Assembly (NCBI RefSeq): GCF_040371945.1
Contig: NZ_BAABWS010000001.1
Location: 1,054,001-1,118,000, forward strand
DNA from: Litorivita sp040371945
Lineage (GTDB): Bacteria; Pseudomonadota; Alphaproteobacteria; Rhodobacterales; Rhodobacteraceae
Length of the DNA stretch: 64,000 nucleotides
Direction of reading: 5' to 3'
In this document: positions 25,558-33,609 of the stretch, piece after piece
Layout: each line of letters begins with the position of its first letter
Numbering within the stretch: position 1 is the first letter of the stretch
Notes under the pieces: generated by a model
Seen by the model: the letters and a program-made list of their open reading frames with translations, nothing else
Database searches by the model: none
Told to the model about the DNA's origin: nothing
Position numbers and translations under genes: made by a program

Positions 25558-26685
25558 TTATCGTTTGAAGTTCGCAGGAACGAACGGCAATGCCGCCACC
25601 CTCACAGGCATACGTTTGCCGCGCAATTCGCCGTAGACGACCGTGCCGATCTCGGCGGTCTCGGTGGGCAGGTATCCCATCGCCACGGGGCCGCCGACCG
25701 TCGGGCCAAAGCCCCCCGATGTCACACGGCCCACCGGCGCGCCGCCCTCTTGGGTCAAGAAAAGCTCCACCCCCTCGCGCATCGGCGCGCGTCCCTCGGG
25801 CAAGAGGCCAACGCGGCGCGTTACAGCGCCGTTTTGCAATTCGGCCAAAACCACATCGGCCCCCGCAAAGCCGCCCGCGCGCGCGCCGCCGCTGCGCCGC
25901 ACCTTCTGGATCGCCCATGTCAATGCCGCCGCCGCAGGCGTCACAGTCGCGTCCATATCATGCCCGTAAAGGCAAAGCCCCGCCTCCAGCCGCAAGCTGT
26001 CGCGCGCGCCAAGCCCGATTGCCTCGACCCGCACATCCTCCAAAAGCCGCCGCGCCAAGGCTTCGCTCTCTTGCGCGCCGACCGAAATCTCGAACCCGTC
26101 CTCGCCCGTATAGCCCGAGCGCGAGACCCAAAGCGGGCCGTAGGCCGAGGGGAAGATCGCGACATCCATGAATGTCATCGCCGCGGCTTCGACCACAACC
26201 TCGGCAAATGCCGCCTCGGCCTGCGGGCCTTGCAGCGCCAAAAGCGCGCGCGAGGTGACCTCTTCGACCGTGATCCCCTGCGGCTCCAACGCGGTGCGCA
26301 TCCGCGCGATATCGGCGGTTTTGCAGGCCGCATTCACCACCATGAAAACCTCGTCGCCGCGGCGCGCCAGCATCAGGTCATCCTCTATCCCGCCATGGTC
26401 ATTGAGAAAGAACCCGTAGCGTTGCCGCCCGTCGGCCAGCCCTAAAATATCAACGGGGATCAGCGCCTCCAGCGCCAGCGCCACCTGCGCGTAACTCTCG
26501 CCGCGCAAAATCACCTGCCCCATATGGCTGACGTCGAAAAGCCCCGCAGCGGCGCGGCAATGCAGATGCTCTTTCATCACGCCAAGCGGATATTGCACCG
26601 GCATGTCATAGCCCGCAAAGGGCACCATTTTGGCGCCAAGCGACAAATGCAAATCAATTAGCGGGGTGTGCAGAAGATCCGACAT
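25558..26685 (-). CDS. gcvT: Aminomethyltransferase, glycine cleavage T protein
   Basis: This 375-residue enzyme transfers the aminomethyl carbon from GcvH to tetrahydrofolate, releasing ammonia. The family pattern is visible at the N-terminus (HLSLGAKMVPFAGYDMPVQYP), with GLFDVSHMGQ and, near the middle, VSRSGYTGEDGFEIS. The C-terminal barrel ends with GPVAMGYLP. The start follows GAGGAAAAGGATGGGCG. It is the first gene of the operon and lies about 100 bases downstream of a tandem glycine riboswitch, so glycine should switch on the whole unit. Confidence 0.97.
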   Translation of the reverse strand: MSDLLHTPLIDLHLSLGAKMVPFAGYDMPVQYPLGVMKEHLHCRAAAGLFDVSHMGQVILRGESYAQVALALEALIPVDILGLADGRQRYGFFLNDHGGIEDDLMLARRGDEVFMVVNAACKTADIARMRTALEPQGITVEEVTSRALLALQGPQAEAAFAEVVVEAAAMTFMDVAIFPSAYGPLWVSRSGYTGEDGFEISVGAQESEALARRLLEDVRVEAIGLGARDSLRLEAGLCLYGHDMDATVTPAAAALTWAIQKVRRSGGARAGGFAGADVVLAELQNGAVTRRVGLLPEGRAPMREGVELFLTQEGGAPVGRVTSGGFGPTVGGPVAMGYLPTETAEIGTVVYGELRGKRMPVRVAALPFVPANFKR

Positions 26686-26784
26686 CGCCCATCCTTTTCC
26701 TCGCCAGTGCGGCCCTTGGAAAAGCGCGCGCAGACATCAATTTCGCGCCATATCGCCGGTCGAACCGGCCCATCGCGCCCTGAT

Positions 26785-26935
26785 GCCCCCTCTGTCCTTG
26801 CGCCTGAGATCGTTATCCCTTCGGCGGGCGCATGTGGCGCCTCTCTCCAGAGTATTGCGTCGCGATCGGTCCTTGGGCCTGAGAGTTTCCGGGGCGGTTG
26901 CTCCTTCGGCATCGCATCTGCGATTCTCCCGATCT
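26785..26935 (-). promoter_or_regulatory. Tandem glycine riboswitch upstream of gcvT
   Basis: On the minus strand two successive glycine aptamers are readable. The first has GGGAGA, then GCCGAAGGAGCAACCGCC, AACTCTCAGG and CAAGGACCG. The second has CTCTGGAGAG, GCCGAAGGGATAACG, ATCTCAGGCGCAAGGACAGAG. These conserved blocks in this order define the cooperative glycine riboswitch. The expression platform lies in the 100 bases before gcvT. A perfect GCCGG-TTCGA-CCGGC hairpin is visible there (about 26752-26770), but I could not settle whether control is by termination or by ribosome-site masking. Confidence 0.95.
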
Positions 26936-27090
26936 ACATCTGTGCTAGTGTGCAAAACCGCCCCGCGCAAGAGGATCAATGCCCAAAAGCGCCGCATCTT
27001 GACGCAAAACCGCCACCCGCCGCCAAATATGCCAAGCGGTTGAGCATCCTCAAGCGGGCGATCACATCGCGCCGCGATGCGCGCGCGGTC

Positions 27091-27558
27091 TCAGGCCTCG
27101 GCCATGAGCGACGCGCCGGAGCACGAGGCAGGCACCAGAATTTCGTGCAAAGCCTTGTTGTCGCAAACCAGCGCATCCAAGCTCACCTCGTCAAGATGGG
27201 CATAGAACGCCTCTGCCGCCGCGGCCACGGCTTGCTTAAGGCGGCACGCCTCCACCAATGGGCAGGAGTTGTCGACATCGGCAAAACACTCGGCAATCGG
27301 CACATGGCTTTCCAGCTCGCGGAAAATCGCGCCGATGCAAATCTCGCTCATCGGGCGGGCCAGCATGATGCCGCCGCCGCGCCCGCGCTGGGTCTTGAGA
27401 TAATCAAGCTGGCCAAGCCGGTTGATCACCTGCGCGAGGTGATTTTCCGACGTGTTACAGACCTGCGCCACCTCGGATTTCGTCACCAGACGCCCCGCAT
27501 TCGCCCCGCAAAACATCAGCACGCGGATCGCGATATTGCTTCTTTTGGTGATACGCAT
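27091..27558 (-). CDS. Rrf2-family regulator, NsrR-like
   Basis: The 155-residue protein has an N-terminal winged helix (about 1-65; TKSEVAQVCNTSENHLAQVINRL, then TQRGRGGGIMLAR). A three-cysteine cluster ECFADVDNSCPLVEACRL at about 90-107 follows, with the C-x7-C-x5-C spacing of nitric-oxide-sensing NsrR proteins. Such proteins hold an Fe-S cluster and repress NO-detoxification genes. I start at the ATG ending at 27558 after AAGGGGTTTGAC; the longer frame crosses the promoter. A perfect FNR box lies 62 bases upstream. No NO reductase or flavohemoglobin gene lies nearby, so its targets are elsewhere. Confidence 0.82.
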   Translation of the reverse strand: MRITKRSNIAIRVLMFCGANAGRLVTKSEVAQVCNTSENHLAQVINRLGQLDYLKTQRGRGGGIMLARPMSEICIGAIFRELESHVPIAECFADVDNSCPLVEACRLKQAVAAAAEAFYAHLDEVSLDALVCDNKALHEILVPASCSGASLMAEA

Positions 27559-27619
27559 GTCAAACCCCTTGCTCCAAACGAGACCCTTGGCAATTTGGGC
27601 AAAATTATCCGCAGATGAC

Positions 27620-27633
27620 TTGATATGGATCAA
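27620..27633. promoter_or_regulatory. Perfect FNR/FnrL-type box
   Basis: TTGAT (27620-27624), four bases, ATCAA (27629-27633) is the exact FNR/CRP-FNR-family consensus palindrome. It lies in the 212-base gap between the divergent NsrR-like gene (62 bases away) and the DUF2254 gene (138 bases away). Anaerobic control of the NsrR-like gene is the simplest reading. Confidence 0.75.
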
Positions 27634-27770
27634 TCGCACCCAAAAAATGCGCCCCTTGGATGCATCTTTGTCAAAATTCCGCATGGCTTGAGCGTCATTG
27701 GGGCTGGTCGTGCCGTCTTGGCGCGCTACTGTGAGCCTTTCGACAGACCCGCGACGGAGACCGCCCCGCC

Positions 27771-29054
27771 TTGCTCGACAGCCATCTTCTCTCCAAACCG
27801 CTCTTGATTGTGCGCCGCCTTTTGCGCCGTCTTTGGGTGCGGGTCTCCGGCATGGCGGTTCTGGCCTTGCTCACCGCCTTGGCGACTTTGCTGTTCGAAG
27901 GCTATATCCCCGCCAAAGTCTCGGCGCGCTTTACCCCCGACGCGGTGATGCCGGTCTTGACCATTCTGGCCTCGGGGATGTTGGCGGTGTCCACCTTCTC
28001 GCTCAATGTGATGGTCTCGGCCCACCGCGCCGCCTCGGCCCAAGCCACGCCGCGCGCGCAGCGGCTCCTTTTGCAAGACACCACGACGCAAACGGTTCTG
28101 GCCACCTTCATCGGCGCTTTCGTCTATTCGCTCTCGGCGATCATTCTGTTCCAATCACATGCCTATGCCGATGGCGCGACGGTGATCGTATTGGGCGTGA
28201 CGATCTTTGTCGTGGTCTTGGTCATCCTCGCCATGCTGCGATGGATCGAACATCTGAGCAGTCTGGGCAGCATCGACGCCACCTTGCGCAGCGTCGAGCA
28301 GGTCGCAAAATCGGCGCTGATCCAGTTTGCCGAGGCCCCGTATTTTGGCGCCGTGCCCCTGACAAGCGATACGGTATTGCCCAGCGGCGCTCTGCCCTTG
28401 CGCGCCCGCGCCTGCGGCCATGTGCAATTCATCGACCTGCCGAAATTGAGCGAATACATCACCAATCTGCAAGGCCAGACAGGGCAGGTCTACCTGCGCT
28501 GCCGCCCTGGCGCATTTGTTTTGGAGGGCATGCCCTTGGCCGATGTCGCCGGATTGACCCCCGCGCAGATCACCGCTGCCGAGGCCTGTTTCGTCATCGG
28601 CGATACGCGCACCTTTGAGCAAGACGCTTGTTTCGGTCTCAAGGTCTTGGGCGAGGTCGCATCGCGCGCCCTCTCGCCGGGGATCAACGATCAGGGCACG
28701 GCGGTAGATGTGATCGGGCGGGCCGAGAGGTTGCTTTGGAACTGGGCGCGAAACTCGGGCGAGACCGCGCAGGCACAAACGCGCTACCCGACGATCTTTG
28801 TCCCGCAGCTTCCTGCCGAGGAGTTGCTCTCTTGTGCCTTTGCCGCGCTGGCCCGCGACGGGGCCGGGCAGATCGAGGTGGCTTTGCGCTTGCAAGAGGC
28901 GCTCGGCCATCTGAGCCAAACCCCTCGAAGCGATGTGGCCGAGGCCGCCCGCGCCTTGAGCCGCACGGCCCGCGCCTATGCCGAGGCGGCCTTGCCGATT
29001 GAGCAGGACCGCGCGCGCATCGGCGCCCAGAGCGCGGCGGAAAAGAACGCGTAA
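27771..29054 (+). CDS. DUF2254 membrane protein
   Basis: The 427-residue protein has four N-terminal membrane helices: about 25-45, 62-85 (VMPVLTILASGMLAVSTFSLNVMV), 108-127 and 135-157. A soluble C-terminal domain with the DUF2254 signature ALSPGINDQGTAVDVIGR at about 302-319 completes it. The start is a TTG at 27771 with GGAGA about 12 bases upstream; no ATG fits the first helix. The family function is unknown. It is monocistronic and ends at a strong bidirectional terminator shared with gltX. Confidence 0.85.
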   Translation: MLDSHLLSKPLLIVRRLLRRLWVRVSGMAVLALLTALATLLFEGYIPAKVSARFTPDAVMPVLTILASGMLAVSTFSLNVMVSAHRAASAQATPRAQRLLLQDTTTQTVLATFIGAFVYSLSAIILFQSHAYADGATVIVLGVTIFVVVLVILAMLRWIEHLSSLGSIDATLRSVEQVAKSALIQFAEAPYFGAVPLTSDTVLPSGALPLRARACGHVQFIDLPKLSEYITNLQGQTGQVYLRCRPGAFVLEGMPLADVAGLTPAQITAAEACFVIGDTRTFEQDACFGLKVLGEVASRALSPGINDQGTAVDVIGRAERLLWNWARNSGETAQAQTRYPTIFVPQLPAEELLSCAFAALARDGAGQIEVALRLQEALGHLSQTPRSDVAEAARALSRTARAYAEAALPIEQDRARIGAQSAAEKNA

Positions 29055-29071
29055 CGCGCCCGCACGGATGC

Positions 29072-29103
29072 AAAAAGCCCCGCCAATTAAGGGCGGGGCT
29101 TTT
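29072..29103. terminator. Bidirectional terminator between DUF2254 gene and gltX
   Basis: AAAAGCCCCGCC (29073-29084) pairs with GGCGGGGCTTTT (29092-29103) around AATTAAG. A- and T-runs on both flanks suit termination from both convergent genes. Confidence 0.92.
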
Positions 29104-29125
29104 CTGGTTCGAAGCGGCGCGCGGA

Positions 29126-30451
29126 TCAGCCCTTGGCGCGGATCACTTGCAACAGCGGCAGGACCGCCGACATATCCGGCCCGTGTTCTTGGCCCGTCAG
29201 CGCCTTGCGCAGCGGCATGAACAGCCCGCGCCCCTTGCGCCCTGTGGCCTCTTTCACCGCTTTGGTCCATGCGCCCCAGCTTTCGCCGTCATAAGGCCCA
29301 TCCGGCAACAGCGCCATCGCCTGCGCGACAAACTCCTTGTCTTCGGCGTCGATGACCGGATCGGCCCCGTCGCGGAACAGGCTCCACCAGCGAGACAAAT
29401 CGCCCAGCGTCGTGATATTGGCGCGGCTGACCTCCCAAAACTGCGCGGCCAGATCGTCCGGCACGCCCAGCGCGGCGATCTGGTCTGCCACGGCCTCGAG
29501 CGGTTGCTGGCTGAGGTATTTCGCGGTGAGCGGGAACAGGTCCTGCACATCGAATTTCGTCGGGGCCGACCCGAAATGGCCCAATTCGAACCCGTCGATC
29601 AACTGTGTCATATCGGTGCGCAATTCCACGGGATCGGACGATCCGAGCCGCGCCATCAGCGACAACAGCGCCATCGGCTGCACGCCTTGCTCACGTAGAT
29701 CGCGCAAGGCCAATGTGCCAAGGCGTTTGGACAATGCCTCGCCCTGCGGGCCGGTCAAAAGCGAGTGATGCGCAAAGGACGGCACCGTGCCGCCCAAGGC
29801 TTGGATAATCTGGATTTGCGTCGCGGTATTGGTCACGTGATCGGACCCGCGCACCACATGGGTGATGCCGAAATCCACGTCATCACAGACGCTTGCCAGC
29901 GTATAAAGGAATTGACCGTCGCCGCGAATGAGCACCGGATCGGAGACCGAGGCCGCATCAATCGACAGATCGCCCAGAATGCCATCGGTCCATTCAATGC
30001 GTTCCAGATCAAGCTTGAACCGCCAATGGCCATTGCCGCGCTCGGCGCGCAGCGCCTCTTTTTGCGCATCGCTCAGGGTCAGCGCCGCGCGGTCATAGAC
30101 CGGCGGTTTGCCCATATTGAGTTGCTTCTTGCGCTTGAGATCCAATTCGGTCGGCGTCTCGAAACACTCGTAAAACCGGCCCTTGTCGCGCAATTCCTGC
30201 GCGGCCTGCTCGTAGCGGTCCAAACGGTCAGATTGCTTTTCGATCCGGTCCCACGTCAGGCCAAGCCATTCGAGATCCTCTTGGATCGCGTCGGCATATT
30301 CGACCTTGGAACGCTCGGGATCGGTATCATCAAGGCGCAAGATAAACTGCCCGCCGGATTTACGCGCGATCAGATAGTTGAACAGCGCGGTGCGCAAATT
30401 GCCGACATGGATATAGCCGGTGGGGGACGGGGCGAAACGGGTGGTGGTCAT
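29126..30451 (-). CDS. gltX: Glutamyl-tRNA synthetase
   Basis: This 441-residue class I synthetase shows the GluRS opening TTRFAPSPTGYIHVGNLRTALFNYL, with the HIGH motif as HVGN. The KMSKS-type loop is ALSKRLG at about residue 240. It is shorter than the E. coli enzyme (471) and belongs to the shorter of the two GluRS types that many alphaproteobacteria carry; the second may charge tRNA-Gln for the transamidation route. That specialisation is family knowledge, not visible here. It starts at the ATG ending at 30451 after CAGGAGTTTGCC and is monocistronic. Confidence 0.95.
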   Translation of the reverse strand: MTTTRFAPSPTGYIHVGNLRTALFNYLIARKSGGQFILRLDDTDPERSKVEYADAIQEDLEWLGLTWDRIEKQSDRLDRYEQAAQELRDKGRFYECFETPTELDLKRKKQLNMGKPPVYDRAALTLSDAQKEALRAERGNGHWRFKLDLERIEWTDGILGDLSIDAASVSDPVLIRGDGQFLYTLASVCDDVDFGITHVVRGSDHVTNTATQIQIIQALGGTVPSFAHHSLLTGPQGEALSKRLGTLALRDLREQGVQPMALLSLMARLGSSDPVELRTDMTQLIDGFELGHFGSAPTKFDVQDLFPLTAKYLSQQPLEAVADQIAALGVPDDLAAQFWEVSRANITTLGDLSRWWSLFRDGADPVIDAEDKEFVAQAMALLPDGPYDGESWGAWTKAVKEATGRKGRGLFMPLRKALTGQEHGPDMSAVLPLLQVIRAKG

Positions 30452-30646
30452 GGCAAACTCCTGTTGCCTCGCCCCATGTCACAGGCGGGCGAAATTGTCC
30501 AGAAAAGGCTGCGCGGCGCGGCGGGCCTTGGCAAGGCGGCGCTCACCTTTGCGTGATCGGATCGCGCGGGTTTTGACCAACGCATGCGCGGCCCTATCTT
30601 TGGGTCAGGACAAAGGGCCAAAGCGCCCATCATCAGGGAGACTGCT

Positions 30647-31627
30647 ATGAAAGACACCGCACGCGTGATCGCAACCGCCGCAGACCAATCCATGACCCAC
30701 CCCATGACCATGAGCCGGCGCGCCGCGCTTTTGGGGGCCGCCAGCCTGCCCTTGGCCGCCGCATTCAAACCCTCGCGCGCCAGCGCCGCCGCCGAAATGA
30801 TGGGGGCCAGCATCGCCCCCTATACGCGCTTCAAGCTGGGCGATTTCGAGGTGACCACGCTGCTTGCTGGCACCCGCACCGTGCCCGAGCCGCATAAAAT
30901 CTTTGGCCTGAACGCATCGGATGAAGAATTTGCCGCCGTCTCCGAGGCCGCGATGATCCCGACGGATGCGGCGCAGTTTTTCTTTACCCCGACATTGGTC
31001 AACACCGGCGCCGAGTTGATCCTCTTTGACACCGGCACCAACCCTGCGGGCATCACCGATGCGCTGGAGGCGGCGGGATATGGCGCCGAGCAGGTCGACA
31101 AAGTCGTGATCACCCATATGCATGGCGATCACATCGGCGGGTTGATGGGCGAGGGCGGCGAGACCTTTGCCAATGCGACCTATGTCACCGGACAGGCGGA
31201 ATTCGACCACTGGGCCAAGGCAGGCAACGAAGGTTTCGACGCCAAAGTCCGCCCCTTGGCCGAAAAGATGAGCTTTATCGGTGAAGGCGGGGCGGCGGCC
31301 TCGGGCATCACGGGTATGGCCGCCTTTGGCCACACCCCTGGCCATATGGCCTATATGCTCGACAGCGGCGGGCAACAAATGCTGCTGGGCGCGGATTTCG
31401 CCAATCACTATGTCTGGTCGCTCGCCCATCCCGATTGGGAAGTGCGCTTTGACATGGACAAAAGCGCCGCCGCCGCCACCCGCCGCAAAATCTTGGATAT
31501 GCTGGCCGCGACCCGCACGCCCTTTGTCGGCTATCACATGCCCTTCCCCGCGACCGGATATGTGGAAACGCGCGGCGACGGGTTCCATTATGTGCCCACC
31601 TCTTACCAAATGGTCATGGGCGGCTAG
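30647..31627 (+). CDS. Exported metallo-beta-lactamase-fold hydrolase
   Basis: The 326-residue protein has a twin-arginine-type signal (MSRRAALLGAASLPLAAAFKPSRASA at about 22-48), placing it in the periplasm after folding in the cytoplasm. The metal-binding motif HMHGDHIGG sits at about 158-166, with later ligands in GHTPGHMAY and ADFANHYVW. This is the pattern of the MBL-fold lactonase and hydrolase group. The substrate is unknown. I start at the ATG at 30647 after CAGGGAGACTGCT. It is divergent from gltX and ends at a 9-bp hairpin. Confidence 0.85.
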   Translation: MKDTARVIATAADQSMTHPMTMSRRAALLGAASLPLAAAFKPSRASAAAEMMGASIAPYTRFKLGDFEVTTLLAGTRTVPEPHKIFGLNASDEEFAAVSEAAMIPTDAAQFFFTPTLVNTGAELILFDTGTNPAGITDALEAAGYGAEQVDKVVITHMHGDHIGGLMGEGGETFANATYVTGQAEFDHWAKAGNEGFDAKVRPLAEKMSFIGEGGAAASGITGMAAFGHTPGHMAYMLDSGGQQMLLGADFANHYVWSLAHPDWEVRFDMDKSAAAATRRKILDMLAATRTPFVGYHMPFPATGYVETRGDGFHYVPTSYQMVMGG

Positions 31628-31633
31628 AACGGG

Positions 31634-31668
31634 CGAGGCCGCACGTATTTCCACGGGCGGCCTCGTTT
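31634..31668. terminator. Terminator between the MBL-fold gene and nadE
   Basis: CGAGGCCGC (31634-31642) and GCGGCCTCG (31657-31665) form a 9-bp stem followed by TTTC. Confidence 0.75.
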
Positions 31669-31720
31669 CAAATTTCCCAAGTTCAAGGCTGCGGCTCACA
31701 TTCGGGCGCAGCCAAACGCC

Positions 31721-33382
31721 CTATCCGTCGTCACGCCAGCGGTTCACAATCGGATAGCGCCGGTCAAGCCAGAAGCTGCGCTTGGACAGCCGCGGACCAG
31801 GCGCGGATTGGAAGCGTTTATATTCGGAAATATAGAGCAGATGCTCGACCCGCTTGACGTCTTCGCGCGTGTATCCCGCCGCAAGGCAATCCGCGACCGA
31901 TGCCTCACGATCCACCAACATTTCCAAAATGCCATCCAGCACCGGATAATCGGGCAAGCTGTCGCTGTCCTTTTGATCCTCGCGCAATTCGGCGGAGGGC
32001 GGTTTGGTGATCACATTGGCAGGGATCATCTCGCCCGCGCGGCCCATCATCCATTCGGGGCGGTGATGCGCGTTGCGCCAGCGGCAAATATCGAACACCC
32101 GCGTTTTGTAGAGATCCTTGATCGGGTTATAACCGCCTGACATATCGCCATAAATCGTCGCATACCCGACGGCCACTTCGGATTTATTGCCCGTGGTCAA
32201 AAGCATCTCGCCGAACTTGTTCGACAGCGCCATAAGCAGCAGCCCGCGCAGGCGCGACTGGATATTCTCTTCGGTAATGTCCGGCTCGGTGCCTTCCATC
32301 AAAGGCGCCAGCGTCGCGGTGATCGCGGCGCGCCCTTGTTTGATCGGCACATAATCGTATCGGCAGCCCAAAGCCTTGGCCACGGCCTCGGCATCGTCAA
32401 GCGAGGCCTGCGAAGTATATTCGGACGGCAACATCACACAGCGCACATTCTCCGGCCCCAAAGCATCGGCGGCGATGGTGGCGACAATCGCGCTGTCGAT
32501 CCCGCCCGACAGGCCAAGCAGCACCTTTTTGAACCCCGTCTTGCCCATATAATCGCGCAGGGCCTCGACGACACAGCGGTAATCTTGCTCCATCGCGTCG
32601 GGGTGTGTTGTGAAATCCCCCTCCTCGGCGCGCCATCCGTCATCGGTGCGGGCGAAATCGACGTGGCTGATCACCTCGTCAAAGACCGGCAATTGCACCA
32701 CGGGCTTGCCATGGGGGTTGAGCACAAATGTGCCGCCATCAAACACCTGATCATCCTGCCCGCCGACCATATTGAGATACACCAAAGGCAATCCGGTTTC
32801 GACCACGCGGGCCACCATATGATTGAGCCGCGTCTCGAATTTGTTGCGATAATAGGGCGAGCCATTGGGCACGAGCAGGATTTCCGCCCCCGTCTCGGCC
32901 AATGTCTCGCACACATCCTCGTGCCACGCATCCTCGCAGATCGGCGCGCCGATGCGCACACCGCTCACGACAAACGGCCCCGTCACATCGCCATGCTCGA
33001 ACAGGCGCTCCTCGTCGAACACCGTCTCATTGGGCAAATGGTGCTTGAGAACCCGCGCCGTCACCGTGCCGCCATGCAAGATGTAATAGGCGTTATAAAG
33101 CCCGCGCCCCTCGATCCATGGCCCCCCGATGCCCAGCGCCGGACCATCGGCGCAGGCCGCCGCCAGCGCCTCGATCTCGGCCATGGCGGCCTGATGAAAG
33201 GCGGGTTTCATGATCAGATCTTGGGTCTGGTATCCGGTGATGAACATCTCGGGCAGCGCGACCAGATCGGCGCCCGCAGCCTTGCCCGTCGCCCATGCCT
33301 CGCGCGCCTTTGCGGCATTGCCACCAAGATCGCCCACAGTGGGGTTAAGCTGTGCAAGGGTCATACGAAAGCGGTCGGCCAT
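31721..33382 (-). CDS. nadE: Glutamine-dependent NAD+ synthetase
   Basis: The 553-residue enzyme converts deamido-NAD to NAD with glutamine as nitrogen donor, completing the pathway that includes nadD in this window. The N-terminal nitrilase-type glutaminase domain (about 1-260) shows its Glu-Lys-Cys triad in LPEMFITGY, LKHHLPN and APICEDAWHE. The C-terminal synthetase domain has the PP-loop SGGIDSAIVATIA. I use the ATG ending at 33382; the 71-residue longer frame is Arg/Ala junk. Monocistronic. Confidence 0.95.
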   Translation of the reverse strand: MADRFRMTLAQLNPTVGDLGGNAAKAREAWATGKAAGADLVALPEMFITGYQTQDLIMKPAFHQAAMAEIEALAAACADGPALGIGGPWIEGRGLYNAYYILHGGTVTARVLKHHLPNETVFDEERLFEHGDVTGPFVVSGVRIGAPICEDAWHEDVCETLAETGAEILLVPNGSPYYRNKFETRLNHMVARVVETGLPLVYLNMVGGQDDQVFDGGTFVLNPHGKPVVQLPVFDEVISHVDFARTDDGWRAEEGDFTTHPDAMEQDYRCVVEALRDYMGKTGFKKVLLGLSGGIDSAIVATIAADALGPENVRCVMLPSEYTSQASLDDAEAVAKALGCRYDYVPIKQGRAAITATLAPLMEGTEPDITEENIQSRLRGLLLMALSNKFGEMLLTTGNKSEVAVGYATIYGDMSGGYNPIKDLYKTRVFDICRWRNAHHRPEWMMGRAGEMIPANVITKPPSAELREDQKDSDSLPDYPVLDGILEMLVDREASVADCLAAGYTREDVKRVEHLLYISEYKRFQSAPGPRLSKRSFWLDRRYPIVNRWRDDG

Positions 33383-33609
33383 TGGGTCTGTCCTATCGGG
33401 TCCTATTGCCCCTGATGTATCAGATCGGAGCCGAAGGAAAAGCCGAATTGCCGCGCCGCGCCGATGCGCCCGCCCCGCCGCCGCCATTGCGCCGCTCCCG
33501 CGCCATAGGTGCCGCGCCGCCGACACAGCGGTTAACCAGTTGCCCCGCGCCCAGCGGGCCGCTAGATTTAAACCCAGCTTAACGGGCCGCCACACCCACC
33601 GGAGATTCC

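Noticed and set aside
27698..28618. Plus-strand frame overlapping the DUF2254 gene in another register
   Set aside because: Arg/Pro/His-rich shadow frame; the DUF2254 frame has membrane helices and the family signature.
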